Shown here one piece after another: positions 1 to 7,543 of a stretch of 39,941 nt of DNA. The position numbers and the translations under genes are program-made. The DNA lies in the NCBI GenBank assembly GCA_002762915.1, contig PCYF01000029.1, positions 1-39,941 of the forward strand, given 5' to 3'. Source of the stretch: Candidatus Woesearchaeota archaeon CG10_big_fil_rev_8_21_14_0_10_32_9 (GTDB lineage Archaea; Nanobdellota; Nanobdellia; Woesearchaeales; 21-14-0-10-32-9). The notes beneath the pieces are model-generated. The model searched no databases and was not told the DNA's origin. It was given only the letters and a program-made list of their open reading frames with translations. The stretch's first letter is position 1, and each line of letters begins with the position of its first letter.

Positions 1-1
1 T

Positions 2-646
2 GAGCAAGAGTATTTTGGTTGTCCTACTTGTGCAAATGCAAATGAAGATCCTGATAAAGACAGATATACAAATGCAGAAGAATGTAAAAGCGGAACTGAT
101 CCTCTTGATAAAAATAGCGTCCCTACTTTCGAAAAATTAAATATGGTTGCAATAATTTTATTAGCATTAGGCGGACTCTTATTTTTAGGAGGAATTGGAA
201 TTTTGATCTACTCTTACTTGAAAGATAAAGATTTTTCTCAAGTATTTTCTGGAAGTAATAGTTCATCAAAAGAATCTAAAGATTTGGAAGATTTTGCAAT
301 AGATGAAACTATGCCTAGACCAGAATCGATAGTAAATATACGAAAAAATCTAACTCCAGAAGAATTACAAATTAGAGAACAGAAAATGCAATCATCATCC
401 AAATCCAAGAAAATAGATAGAAAAAAATTATTTGAAGAGTTTGGTAACTCAACATCTTATAAATCTCCTGTGAAAGAAGCTCCAAGAGAAGTTAAAATAC
501 AAAAAGAAGCTACAAAAGAAAAACCAGATCCTATCATAAAAAAAGAATATGTTGAAGTAAACGCCGTCGGCAAAAATAAACCTGAAGAAGATATATTCAA
601 AAAATTAGCAAAGGTAAATAAAGCCAAATCTAAGTCTAAAAAGTAA
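2..646 (+). CDS. C-terminal part of a membrane-anchored TSP3-like surface protein (5' partial)
   Basis: The reading frame is open from the left edge, so the true start lies outside the window; 214 residues are visible. The first ~45 residues contain a C-P-T-C pair and an Asp-rich stretch (DPDKDRYTNAEE, then SGTDPLD) of the kind seen in thrombospondin type 3 or EF-hand-like calcium-binding repeats on secreted proteins. A single transmembrane helix follows at about residues 48-74, then a ~140-residue Lys/Glu/Ser-rich, probably disordered cytoplasmic tail ending in KSKSKK. This implies a type I topology: extracellular calcium-binding region, one helix, charged tail. An ATG at 143 opens the membrane helix but cannot be the real start because the frame continues upstream with sensible coding sequence. 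Function is unknown; it precedes an array of pilin-like proteins on the same strand. Confidence 0.8.
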   Translation, partial: EQEYFGCPTCANANEDPDKDRYTNAEECKSGTDPLDKNSVPTFEKLNMVAIILLALGGLLFLGGIGILIYSYLKDKDFSQVFSGSNSSSKESKDLEDFAIDETMPRPESIVNIRKNLTPEELQIREQKMQSSSKSKKIDRKKLFEEFGNSTSYKSPVKEAPREVKIQKEATKEKPDPIIKKEYVEVNAVGKNKPEEDIFKKLAKVNKAKSKSKK

Positions 647-711
647 ACTTACAAAATAATATATATTATAAATTATGTGTGACTATATTACAAAAATTAA
701 CTATCTATGAT

Positions 712-720
712 GCATAAATT
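712..720 (+). promoter_or_regulatory. Candidate TATA box for the first pilin-like gene
   Basis: The sequence GCATAAATT lies 32 nt before the ATG at 748, placing a start site near 740. An AT-rich stretch at 655-673 is a second candidate. Visual match only. Confidence 0.3.
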
Positions 721-747
721 CGATAGATGAACTAACAAGATGATAAA

Positions 748-1221
748 ATGAAAAAAGCACAAACTCAACAAGTATTCATATACATAATGGTAATTTTAGT
801 TGTTGGAGCAATATTATTATTGGGCTACAAATCTATAAACGATATAATGAACAAGTCTTGCGCTGTGGATGAAGCAACATTCAAAAATGATTTTAGTCAA
901 TTATTAGAAAGAAATTCTGGCTATGGCGATATATATAGAACTCCGTTGGGAGTGCCTTGTGATGTTGACGCAATATGTTTTGTGAATAAAACAGTTACAA
1001 ATCCGGAAACAAAAATTACAAATCCTTTAATACTACAGTCATATCAAGCAGGAGCAAAAGACAACGTTTTTGTAGTAAAAGGGACAACAATAAAACCCTT
1101 ATTGACTAAAGATAATTTGGAAGTAAAAGATCAATTCTTTTGTGTAAATAATACTGCGGGTAAATTTAGCATAGTCTTAGAAGGAATTGGAAAAGGAATA
1201 GTTCAAGTAAGTAAATCTTGA
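748..1221 (+). CDS. Pilin-like single-pass membrane protein (KKAQ-type N-terminus)
   Basis: 157 residues. It begins MKKAQTQQVFIYIMVILVVG, a short basic head followed directly by a hydrophobic helix (about residues 9-28), resembling archaeal prepilins/class III signal peptides, although Ala replaces the Gly of the K-K-G motif found in its neighbours. The remaining ~125 residues are predicted extracytoplasmic and carry four cysteines (C38, C70, C76 and C131, approximately) that could form disulfides. No database family is recognisable by eye. It is the first member of a co-directional run of pilin-like genes extending to 13870, which suggests a structural role in one surface assembly. Confidence 0.75.
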   Translation: MKKAQTQQVFIYIMVILVVGAILLLGYKSINDIMNKSCAVDEATFKNDFSQLLERNSGYGDIYRTPLGVPCDVDAICFVNKTVTNPETKITNPLILQSYQAGAKDNVFVVKGTTIKPLLTKDNLEVKDQFFCVNNTAGKFSIVLEGIGKGIVQVSKS

Positions 1222-1225
1222 ATTG

Positions 1226-1238
1226 AATTTATAAAAAG
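1226..1238 (+). promoter_or_regulatory. TATA box upstream of the 1269 gene
   Basis: AATTTATAAAAAG sits about 37 nt before the ATG at 1269, giving a predicted start site near 1258. This suggests the array has internal promoters. Confidence 0.45.
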
Positions 1239-1268
1239 ATAATAAGATAACAATTATAGGCAAAAAAG

Positions 1269-2321
1269 ATGCGCCCAAAAAAACAAGATAACAAAGGTCA
1301 ACTCCAAATAAGTTTCAATTGGATATTTGTCCTCATTGTGGGCGCAATAATATTATTATTCTTTATAACTTCTTTAACAAAAGAAACTGACTCTTCTAAA
1401 ACTCAACTTGCGCAAAAAGCGAGTGCAAGATTAGACGCAGTTTTCGCAGTAATACAACAAAATCCAGATTCAGTACAAATTCACGACGCACCAAATTATG
1501 AACTAGATTTTTACTGCACCGAAGAAGGACATTACTACGCTCTTAAAGACAGTTCAACAAAAAACTACCTAGAAAACGAACACATCTTCGCACCAGAAAC
1601 GATAGGCAAAGCAAAATTAGTAAGTTGGACGAAAACTTTTTCAGCACCATTTCCAGTATCTTCCATACTATATCTTTCTGATGAAAAAAATCAGTATGTT
1701 TTCATAACTGCAGATCCAAAAATTGAAAAACTCTATGAAGATTTTCCAGATAAATTTTCCAAAAAAAATGTAACGTCCAGCCAGGACATAATTGATGAAG
1801 GGTTTAGAAAATATATTATAATAACTGATGCATTGCCTGTAGCATCAAACATAAACAATGAAGTTAGAAAAAAAACTCAAGCAATAATAGTTGTATCTAG
1901 TGAGACTGCTTCTGATGTGTATGGATATGGAAACTTAAAATATTATGAGGAAGGATCATCTACATCAATAAATAAACCATATGTAGGTCAAGAACTTTTA
2001 TTTGCAGGAATCGTTTCCGGAAATTCAGAATTATATTCGTGCGGACTAAGTAAAGTTCTGGAAAAGACAAAAATAGTTGCGCAAACTAACTTACTAAGAA
2101 CACAAGCATTGAAAGACCAATACGATTTAACATACACCGGAAGATGTTCAACGTTCTACGGTTTAGTGACCCAAGGATATATTCAAAATCTCACAGAATC
2201 AGCAAGCAACTTTGAGACTTCAGATACAACTAAGAACTACAAGAAATTTTACGATTCAATGACTGATTTACAAAGAGTAAACGAAAATATATTGAGAAGT
2301 GATTGTACATTATTATACTGA
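1269..2321 (+). CDS. Pilin-like membrane-anchored protein, 350 aa
   Basis: The N-terminus is MRPKKQDNKGQLQISFNWIF: a basic head, an N-K-G-Q motif and one hydrophobic helix at about residues 17-36, the layout of a class III signal peptide where cleavage would follow the Gly. About 310 residues would be exposed outside. They are mixed alpha/beta with three or four scattered cysteines (for example the Y-C-T-E-E motif and the C near the end), and no catalytic motif stands out. The family is not recognised. It belongs to the co-directional pilin-like array; its extra size next to the small neighbours suggests a capping or minor-pilin subunit rather than the main filament subunit, which is inference. 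Confidence 0.75.
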   Translation: MRPKKQDNKGQLQISFNWIFVLIVGAIILLFFITSLTKETDSSKTQLAQKASARLDAVFAVIQQNPDSVQIHDAPNYELDFYCTEEGHYYALKDSSTKNYLENEHIFAPETIGKAKLVSWTKTFSAPFPVSSILYLSDEKNQYVFITADPKIEKLYEDFPDKFSKKNVTSSQDIIDEGFRKYIIITDALPVASNINNEVRKKTQAIIVVSSETASDVYGYGNLKYYEEGSSTSINKPYVGQELLFAGIVSGNSELYSCGLSKVLEKTKIVAQTNLLRTQALKDQYDLTYTGRCSTFYGLVTQGYIQNLTESASNFETSDTTKNYKKFYDSMTDLQRVNENILRSDCTLLY

Positions 2322-2350
2322 ATCAGATTAAATAATATTTGAATAAATAA

Positions 2351-2863
2351 TTGAGATTGATTAAATTGAATATAAGTAAAAAAGGACAAATACAAAGCGG
2401 AGAAACCGTAACAGTAGTTATAATTCTAATAATTTTAATAGTGCTCGGAATAGTTTACGCAGCGAATTCAAAGATAGCGGGATTACAAAAAGACAACGAA
2501 AAACAAAAAGAAATAGATGGAATGAAAATCGCAGTACTTGCTGCAGGAATGGACGAATTAAAATGCTCAGTATATTCTGCTAAAGTAAGTACTTGTCTAG
2601 ATTTGTACAGACTTTCCGCATTCAGTGAAACTGTGAGTCAGAATTTATATTCCTCAAAAGAATATTATTTCAACACATTTAGAAACTCGAAGATAGAAGT
2701 AAACATAATAGTAAACGATACGTATGTAGAGAACATAGTGTTATACGACTTTAATAATTCTGAAAATAAATCCTCTTCTCCAATATTTTTCCCATTAACA
2801 GTATCGGATCCAGTTTCAAAGATAAATTATTTTTCAATAATGGAAGTAAGAACATACAACTAA
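2351..2863 (+). CDS. Pilin-like membrane-anchored protein, 170 aa (TTG start)
   Basis: The start is one of three in-frame TTG codons (2351, 2357, 2366); no ATG precedes the signal region. The N-terminal segment ends in S-K-K-G-Q-I-Q, followed by a long Ile/Val-rich helix (about residues 18-38). This is a clear class III-type signal with the K-K-G processing site. The extracytoplasmic part (~130 residues) has two cysteines close together (KCSVYSAKVSTC) and an N-glycosylation-type sequon near the end. The function is not recognised. It lies between two other genes with the same N-terminal plan. Confidence 0.75.
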   Translation: MRLIKLNISKKGQIQSGETVTVVIILIILIVLGIVYAANSKIAGLQKDNEKQKEIDGMKIAVLAAGMDELKCSVYSAKVSTCLDLYRLSAFSETVSQNLYSSKEYYFNTFRNSKIEVNIIVNDTYVENIVLYDFNNSENKSSSPIFFPLTVSDPVSKINYFSIMEVRTYN

Positions 2864-2880
2864 AATAACTAAAAACAAAA

Positions 2881-3378
2881 ATGAACGAAAAACAAATAAG
2901 AAAAAAAGGACAAATAGAAATAATGGGATTGCTTGTAATAGTAATACTCATAAGTTTAGTTATTTTCTTTTCTCTTTCATTTAACTTAAAAAATTCTGTA
3001 AATGAAGCACCAGTAAAACAAGATTTCAAAGATGCACAAACCACAGGAAATTTCGGAACTACTCTTTTGGAAACAACAACAAATTGTTCAAGATCTATCA
3101 GAGACCTTTTGAGCGACTGTGCATTTACACAAGAAGTAAATTGTGCAGGCCAAACTTCTTGCCAGCTTGCAAATAATTCAATAAACCGAATTTTAGAAGA
3201 GACGCTAGATAAGTGGAACTACAACTATACCTTACAAATCTCAAGTGATTCTGAACTTGTAACAGATTTTAACAAAACTGGCTGTGACCCTGCTAAAACT
3301 AAAAGTGTAACTACAGATATAACTCCCTTTGGAACAACCTTTAGTTCAATGAAATTGACTCTAAAAATCTGTAGATAA
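2881..3378 (+). CDS. Pilin-like membrane-anchored protein, 165 aa
   Basis: It starts MNEKQIRKKGQIEIMGLLVI; the K-K-G-Q site is followed by a ~20-residue hydrophobic helix, giving a class III signal layout. The ectodomain has about seven cysteines (the N-C-S, D-C-A, N-C-A, S-C-Q and G-C-D contexts and a terminal I-C-R), so it is probably disulfide-stabilised. There are several N-x-S/T sequons. No named family is recognised. A TATA box follows this gene, so it may end a transcription unit. Confidence 0.75.
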   Translation: MNEKQIRKKGQIEIMGLLVIVILISLVIFFSLSFNLKNSVNEAPVKQDFKDAQTTGNFGTTLLETTTNCSRSIRDLLSDCAFTQEVNCAGQTSCQLANNSINRILEETLDKWNYNYTLQISSDSELVTDFNKTGCDPAKTKSVTTDITPFGTTFSSMKLTLKICR

Positions 3379-3398
3379 ATCCTTAAATTCTTAGAAAG

Positions 3399-3407
3399 AT
3401 TTATATA
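3399..3407 (+). promoter_or_regulatory. TATA box before the tandem Cys-rich mini-pilin genes
   Basis: ATTTATATA lies 45 nt before the ATG at 3452; the predicted start site is near 3430, leaving a short leader that contains the GAGGTG ribosome binding site. Confidence 0.6.
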
Positions 3408-3451
3408 GGCCTTTCGATGATATAAGAAAATACTCTTAAGAGGTGTTACTG

Positions 3452-3712
3452 ATGAAAAAAGGAGAATTAAGCGTTAACATAATAATCGTGGCCGCAATAG
3501 CACTTATTATACTAGTTATTTTAGCAGTATTATTATTTAAAACAGGAAATGACCTGAGATTGGGAACTTCTTGTCAAGGATTACAAGGAATTTGTCAACC
3601 ACAAGAACTAGGATGCTCAGATTTAAATGATCCTGATGGCGGAATAACTTATATACAACACATGACTGCAAAATGTACATCAAATTCAGATGTTTGTTGT
3701 ATTAAACAATAA
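3452..3712 (+). CDS. Small pilin-like protein with six-cysteine domain (copy 1)
   Basis: 86 residues. The start is placed at ATG 3452 because GAGG(T)GTT lies just upstream and because this gives the same N-terminus, MKKGELSVNI, as the next gene; a GTG at 3443 would add three residues and bury the ribosome binding site. After the K-K-G motif comes a hydrophobic helix (residues 10-29), then a compact domain with cysteines at 41, 48, 55, 75, 82 and 83. The spacing C-x6-C-x6-C-x19-C-x6-CC resembles knottin-like or clip-type folds, with a terminal Cys-Cys pair. It is a tandem duplicate of the following gene. Likely a small extracellular disulfide-rich subunit; its partner is unknown. Confidence 0.8.
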   Translation: MKKGELSVNIIIVAAIALIILVILAVLLFKTGNDLRLGTSCQGLQGICQPQELGCSDLNDPDGGITYIQHMTAKCTSNSDVCCIKQ

Positions 3713-3730
3713 ATTTAGAGGTGTAAACTC

Positions 3731-3982
3731 ATGAAGAAAGGAGAATTAAGCGTTAACATACTGATTGTAGCGGCTTTAGCCCTTTTAATTTTAATAATAC
3801 TTGTAGTGTTATTAGGAAAGAGCACAAAGAACCTAGATACAGGACTTGATTGTGTACAAAAAGGCGGAAAATGTGTTCCAAGTTTGACTTGTCCAGTAGG
3901 ACAAAATATTCCTGAAGGGGTATGTGCACAAAGCTCATCTGCAACATACGAGTGTTGTAAACTTCTAGCAACAGGAGAATAA
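3731..3982 (+). CDS. Small pilin-like protein with six-cysteine domain (copy 2)
   Basis: 83 residues, MKKGELSVNILIVAALALLI and onward; the first ten residues match the preceding gene. An AGAGGTG ribosome binding site at 3717-3723 supports this ATG and the start chosen for the upstream copy. Cysteines at 41, 48, 54, 65, 75 and 76 follow C-x6-C-x5-C-x10-C-x9-CC, very close to the spacing of arthropod clip domains (C..G.C..l..C.....C.....CC). Similarity to clip domains is by pattern only; convergent knottin-like folding is equally possible. It lies 18 nt after copy 1 and 3 nt before a third, larger gene with the same domain. Confidence 0.8.
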   Translation: MKKGELSVNILIVAALALLILIILVVLLGKSTKNLDTGLDCVQKGGKCVPSLTCPVGQNIPEGVCAQSSSATYECCKLLATGE

Positions 3983-3985
3983 ATA

Positions 3986-4738
3986 ATGAATAGAAGGGGA
4001 ATGGGTTGGGAAACAATACTTTCTATAACTATTTTAATTGCAATTATAGTAATAACATTCGGAATTCTTACGAATACTTATGCTGGTTGGAAACTAGTAA
4101 AAGACGACTGTAAAGGCACTTGTAGAATCTCTACTACTTGTGAAGTCGGAGAAACAAAAATGAGCGAAACTTGTTACAAGGCCGGAAAAAAACAGGATGG
4201 AATTTGCTGTTTATCTTTGGACGATCTTCAGAACAAGAATTCTTCAAATTCTACAAACTCTGCATCTAATAGTAATTCTAACGGCAATTCAAATAGCAAC
4301 TCTAATGGCAACTCAAATGGTGCCTCTAATTCTGGAGGAACAACTACGACTGGTCAAGGAACTCCAATTATAGAAATTAGAAAAGGTCAAGATGATGTAA
4401 CCAAAATACTTGGAGGAACAACTCAAACTTTAACAGCGGGTCAAACATACAATTACAGAGTATGGGCAGCTCAACAAGATCATCTGTATTGCACAATAAA
4501 AATGCTAAATTCTTCAAATTCTGAATTAACTCAAGTACAAGGAATGAGTCTTCAAATGATAGATGCACCATGTTCAGATGCTGCAAATTCAAATTCTAAA
4601 CAACAACAAATAGCTTTAACTCCTCAATTTATTTCTGGAGATCAAAACGTCTACAAAATGACTGTTGTTGTTCATAACTTGACTGGCGGAACTGTCGCTT
4701 CAACATCAGTTAACTTCCTGGTGCAACAAACCTCTTAA
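3986..4738 (+). CDS. Pilin-like protein: six-Cys domain, Ser/Asn linker, beta-rich C-terminal domain
   Basis: 250 residues, starting MNRRGMGWETILSITILIAI (an R-R-G variant of the processing site followed by one helix). Residues 42-75 repeat the six-cysteine pattern of the two upstream genes (C42, C46, C52, C63, C74, C75). Residues ~85-117 form a low-complexity Ser/Asn/Gly linker, and the last ~130 residues look like an immunoglobulin-like or CARDB-like beta domain ending in VNFLVQQTS. This is a third paralog of the mini-domain, extended by a flexible spacer and an extra extracellular domain. The short gap (3 nt) to the upstream gene indicates cotranscription. The exact function is unknown. 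Confidence 0.8.
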   Translation: MNRRGMGWETILSITILIAIIVITFGILTNTYAGWKLVKDDCKGTCRISTTCEVGETKMSETCYKAGKKQDGICCLSLDDLQNKNSSNSTNSASNSNSNGNSNSNSNGNSNGASNSGGTTTTGQGTPIIEIRKGQDDVTKILGGTTQTLTAGQTYNYRVWAAQQDHLYCTIKMLNSSNSELTQVQGMSLQMIDAPCSDAANSNSKQQQIALTPQFISGDQNVYKMTVVVHNLTGGTVASTSVNFLVQQTS

Positions 4739-4798
4739 ATTTCTTGAAATTGTATCCTGCTCTAATAAACCCAAGTTATTCTCAGAAGTTTACAAAAC

Positions 4799-4807
4799 TT
4801 TTATATA
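4799..4807 (+). promoter_or_regulatory. TATA box before the 32-codon gene
   Basis: TTTTATATA lies about 36 nt before the ATG at 4839, with GAGGA at 4831-4835 as ribosome binding site. This well-formed promoter is the main argument that the tiny gene is real. Confidence 0.6.
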
Positions 4808-4838
4808 CTCGTGAAGACAAGAGGAACATAGAGGACAA

Positions 4839-4937
4839 ATGAGCATATCTTTAAAAGTACTGTCGGGATTGATCATAGCAGGAATTCTGATAACTTTACT
4901 TGTGCTAATAACTCTTAAGATGGTGGGAAATGTCTAA
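4839..4937 (+). CDS. 32-residue single-helix membrane protein
   Basis: A gene of 32 codons (MSISLKVLSGLIIAGILITL and onward) encoding essentially one hydrophobic helix with Lys near both ends. Support: a TATA box 36 nt upstream, a GAGGA motif 4 nt before the ATG, and an 8-nt overlap with the start of the next gene (ATG at 4930), typical of translational coupling. No family is recognised. It could be an assembly partner or an integral subunit of the pilin-like machinery. The evidence is contextual; peptides this short need independent support. Confidence 0.6.
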   Translation: MSISLKVLSGLIIAGILITLLVLITLKMVGNV

Positions 4938-6378
4938 ATCTATTAATAAAAAAGGGGAATCAGCGTCTGCACCTGAAGTTCCTGTGGAATTACTACTTTG
5001 GATTGCAGGATTTCTAATAATCTTATCTGTAATATATATAATAATAAACTCAGGCTCTACCGCGGCTCAAGAATCAGTGTGTAGAGATAGTGTAATAATA
5101 AAAGGAAAAGCAAATCTGGTAATAAATAACATAGAAGTCTTTTCTAAAGCCACGCCTCTGATTTGCGAACCAATAGATAAAGGAAATCTTGATTCAGACA
5201 GAGAAACAATAAAAAGACAAATAGCTGACATGGCTGCTCAATGTTGGTGGATGTATGCTGAAGGAGGAATAACTGATCTTTTTGACAGTACTCAAAATCA
5301 AAAAGGATGCGGGGTATGTTATTTTTTCTCAATAAGAGATAATTTGGATGAAGGTCAAAAAAATAAAACATTCTTTCAAGAACCTGCGCGAAGTCCAAAG
5401 TTTATTTCTTCTCAAGAACTATACAACTACATGATGGGAAATAATTACAATGCAAAACTATTGTCAGGGGGAGGAACCATAAATTATGTAGGAGATATTT
5501 ATGAATTTGAACATGAAATTGTTTTGCCTCCATCTGTTCAAGAAGTAAGATTAAGTCAAATTCAATATATTTCTGGAGACTACTTAGAAGATTTTTCAGG
5601 AGTAATATCTCAAGAAACAAAAAACAAAGTAAGAGAAATAGGAAATCATTTACTGGAGAAAGATGCAGGAAGTCTTCTTGTTCTAGTTGCGGACAAATTT
5701 GATTCGCTTGACAAATCGAGAGCAAGAAGATTCATAGAAAACATAGGCCTTAACACGGAAAAAGACAAATATGATGCGCTTCTTGTTTTAATAGATTTAG
5801 ATTCAAGCAAAATACGAATACAAATGGGTGCGGACTTAGAAAAATATGTTAATGAATACGACCTAAGTAATATGATGAGCCAAGCATTTGCAGGAGAAAT
5901 AGTTTCAAATGAAGATCTAAATAATAGAATAGTAGAATTACTTAAAAAAATAGAGGATAAATTGGCTGGTGAATATGATTATTTAGCACATCTAGGTATT
6001 GACAGCAGATCATACTATGCATACATTTCAAATAGAGGAACAACTTTTTCAATTGTTGATCACATAGTTTCAGAGAAAAAATATGTTGTTGCATATATGA
6101 GTAGTAGCAGTCAAACAACTTGGTTAGACGGTATATTAGCAAATCCCGGATCAACTGCGGCGGCCACAGGAGTTGCAGCATTAAGTGCTGCAATAATTTA
6201 TTTTACGGGCGGAACAACGACAAAGTTTGTTCTAGCTGCGGATGTAATTGCATTTGGAAGTTCAGAAACTCTGGGAGATGGTTTAAATGCAATATTAGGA
6301 AATGTTAAAACAGATAGACCAAATTATATACTAGTAACAAGAGCATCAGAAGTATCAAGTAACTGCAAAGTTGATTAG
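4930..6378 (+). CDS. Pilin-like membrane protein with TPM domain, 482 aa
   Basis: The N-terminus MSKSINKKGESASAPEVPVE carries the K-K-G site, followed by a helix at about residues 21-41. Residues ~215-330 match the TPM domain (YgcG/TPM_phosphatase-like): an L-E-D-F-S-G-V-I-S opening in place of the usual D.aGvLs, then SLLVLVADKF, DALLVLID and KIRIQMGADLE, corresponding to the domain's core beta strands. An upstream segment has a C-W-W-M-Y motif and a C-G-V-C pair. A Gly/Ala-rich hydrophobic stretch near residues 400-425 may be a second helix. TPM domains occur in proteins linked to membrane protein turnover and photosystem repair; the role here is unknown. The start overlaps the 32-codon gene by 8 nt. 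Confidence 0.8.
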   Translation: MSKSINKKGESASAPEVPVELLLWIAGFLIILSVIYIIINSGSTAAQESVCRDSVIIKGKANLVINNIEVFSKATPLICEPIDKGNLDSDRETIKRQIADMAAQCWWMYAEGGITDLFDSTQNQKGCGVCYFFSIRDNLDEGQKNKTFFQEPARSPKFISSQELYNYMMGNNYNAKLLSGGGTINYVGDIYEFEHEIVLPPSVQEVRLSQIQYISGDYLEDFSGVISQETKNKVREIGNHLLEKDAGSLLVLVADKFDSLDKSRARRFIENIGLNTEKDKYDALLVLIDLDSSKIRIQMGADLEKYVNEYDLSNMMSQAFAGEIVSNEDLNNRIVELLKKIEDKLAGEYDYLAHLGIDSRSYYAYISNRGTTFSIVDHIVSEKKYVVAYMSSSSQTTWLDGILANPGSTAAATGVAALSAAIIYFTGGTTTKFVLAADVIAFGSSETLGDGLNAILGNVKTDRPNYILVTRASEVSSNCKVD

Positions 6379-6444
6379 TTAACGACTCGCTGCGCATTTA
6401 AATTAAATTAAATAAAAAATAAAAGAAATGAATGAGGACAAAAA

Positions 6445-6567
6445 ATGGACGTACCAATGCTTGCAATTTGGATAATAATTATAGCAATAGTTTTGGTAAT
6501 AATGTTTGGATTCATATTTCCAAACATTGTGAAAGAAATGACAGGATACCTAGGCGTATTATTTTGA
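6445..6567 (+). CDS. 40-residue single-helix membrane protein
   Basis: Forty codons beginning MDVPMLAIWIIIIAIVLVIM, one strongly hydrophobic helix (about residues 5-25) followed by a short tail (FPNIVKEMTGYLGVLF). The preceding AATGAGGAC gives a GAGG ribosome binding site about 7 nt upstream, and the stop codon is only 2 nt from the next gene's ATG at 6570. It follows the same layout as the 32-codon gene at 4839. Another frame is open here but would fuse unrelated sequence onto the K-K-G signal of the next gene, so this small gene is the better reading. The function is not recognised. Confidence 0.6.
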   Translation: MDVPMLAIWIIIIAIVLVIMFGFIFPNIVKEMTGYLGVLF

Positions 6568-6569
6568 AA

Positions 6570-7475
6570 ATGAACAAAAAAGGAATATTCGGTTTAGTCT
6601 TAAGTGTAGTTGGAGCACTATTAGTTTTTTTTCTAATATATGCTGCATTTTTACGACCTGAAATATATACTGATATGTGGGATTCAATATCTAACACATT
6701 CTCTCTACCCGAACAAGATCCATATCCTTGGGAAATAAACATAAATGCACAACGAGCACAAGCTATGGAATCATTTCAAGATATTGTAAAACAATTCAAC
6801 AGAACTGCGGAAAATCGCGCAGCATATGTTCCAGAAGATATACCTATTAGTGATACGAAAGGAAATTGTTTCGGAGGCTTTTCAGCTCTGCCCACATCAT
6901 TTTTTGATAATAAATTTTCAATAAGAATAAGAAAAGAGTCTACTGGGATGTCTTTACAACTAATGGAAACAAGAGAACTTGCTGATCAAGATCCAACAAA
7001 AAATAAAGTTGTAACAAGATTGCCTGCGAGCTCAAAGTATTACATCTCAAATTATTCTCCGTGCGTAATATATGATGCGAGTGCAGAAATATTACTAGAC
7101 CGGGCAGTAGTCAATTCAGATCTAGAAGGAATAATAGATAAATTTGGATTTCAACAAAATGTTGAAGGAATAAATCTTTATGAACCTGACAAAATAACCT
7201 TTTTTCTCAAACCAGACGGAACTCAAGATTACACAGTTGATTTCAAACCCGGAGAAGATAGATACACTTATTATATTTTCAAAGTACTTGATGATCATGG
7301 AAACTCATTATGTTTAATTCCAACAAGTGATAATTCTGTCTGTAATGTTGAAAACAAAGCAATAACTGAAGGATGCCTTGATAAAGAATCATCTAATGGA
7401 AATTTGTACAGTGCATTAACCGGAGATTTAAAAGGAGCAATATGTAGAGGGTACTCCTCTGCAGATTTGATATGA
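6570..7475 (+). CDS. Pilin-like membrane-anchored protein, 301 aa
   Basis: The start is placed at ATG 6570 (MNKKGIFGLVLSVVGALLVF) because this puts the K-K-G processing motif at the N-terminus as in all neighbours; the frame is open further upstream, but that stretch is occupied by the 40-codon gene in another frame. One helix (residues ~5-25) is followed by a ~270-residue ectodomain with about six cysteines, including N-C-F-G-G, SPCVIYD, SLC and a C-terminal pair. The domain is mixed alpha/beta and not recognised. It is part of the pilin-like array and probably translationally linked to the preceding small gene (2-nt gap). Confidence 0.75.
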   Translation: MNKKGIFGLVLSVVGALLVFFLIYAAFLRPEIYTDMWDSISNTFSLPEQDPYPWEININAQRAQAMESFQDIVKQFNRTAENRAAYVPEDIPISDTKGNCFGGFSALPTSFFDNKFSIRIRKESTGMSLQLMETRELADQDPTKNKVVTRLPASSKYYISNYSPCVIYDASAEILLDRAVVNSDLEGIIDKFGFQQNVEGINLYEPDKITFFLKPDGTQDYTVDFKPGEDRYTYYIFKVLDDHGNSLCLIPTSDNSVCNVENKAITEGCLDKESSNGNLYSALTGDLKGAICRGYSSADLI

Positions 7476-7543
7476 TCGAAAAGTATATGTGTATTTGTGA
7501 AAAAATAAAAATATGAAAATATGAAACTAATAAAGGTGATAAA

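Noticed and set aside
4237..4335. Repeated AAT/TCT/AAC codons that look like a tandem repeat
   Set aside because: In frame they encode the Ser/Asn/Gly linker of the 3986 gene, so this is protein low complexity, not a separate DNA element.
5402..5725. A 107-codon minus-strand open frame
   Set aside because: Antisense to the TPM-domain gene, Leu/Cys-rich, no start signals; a shadow of the real gene.
6432..6569. Upstream extension of the 6570 gene from a GTG at 6432
   Set aside because: It would put ~46 Asn-rich residues before the K-K-G site and overlaps the 40-codon membrane gene; ATG 6570 matches all neighbours.
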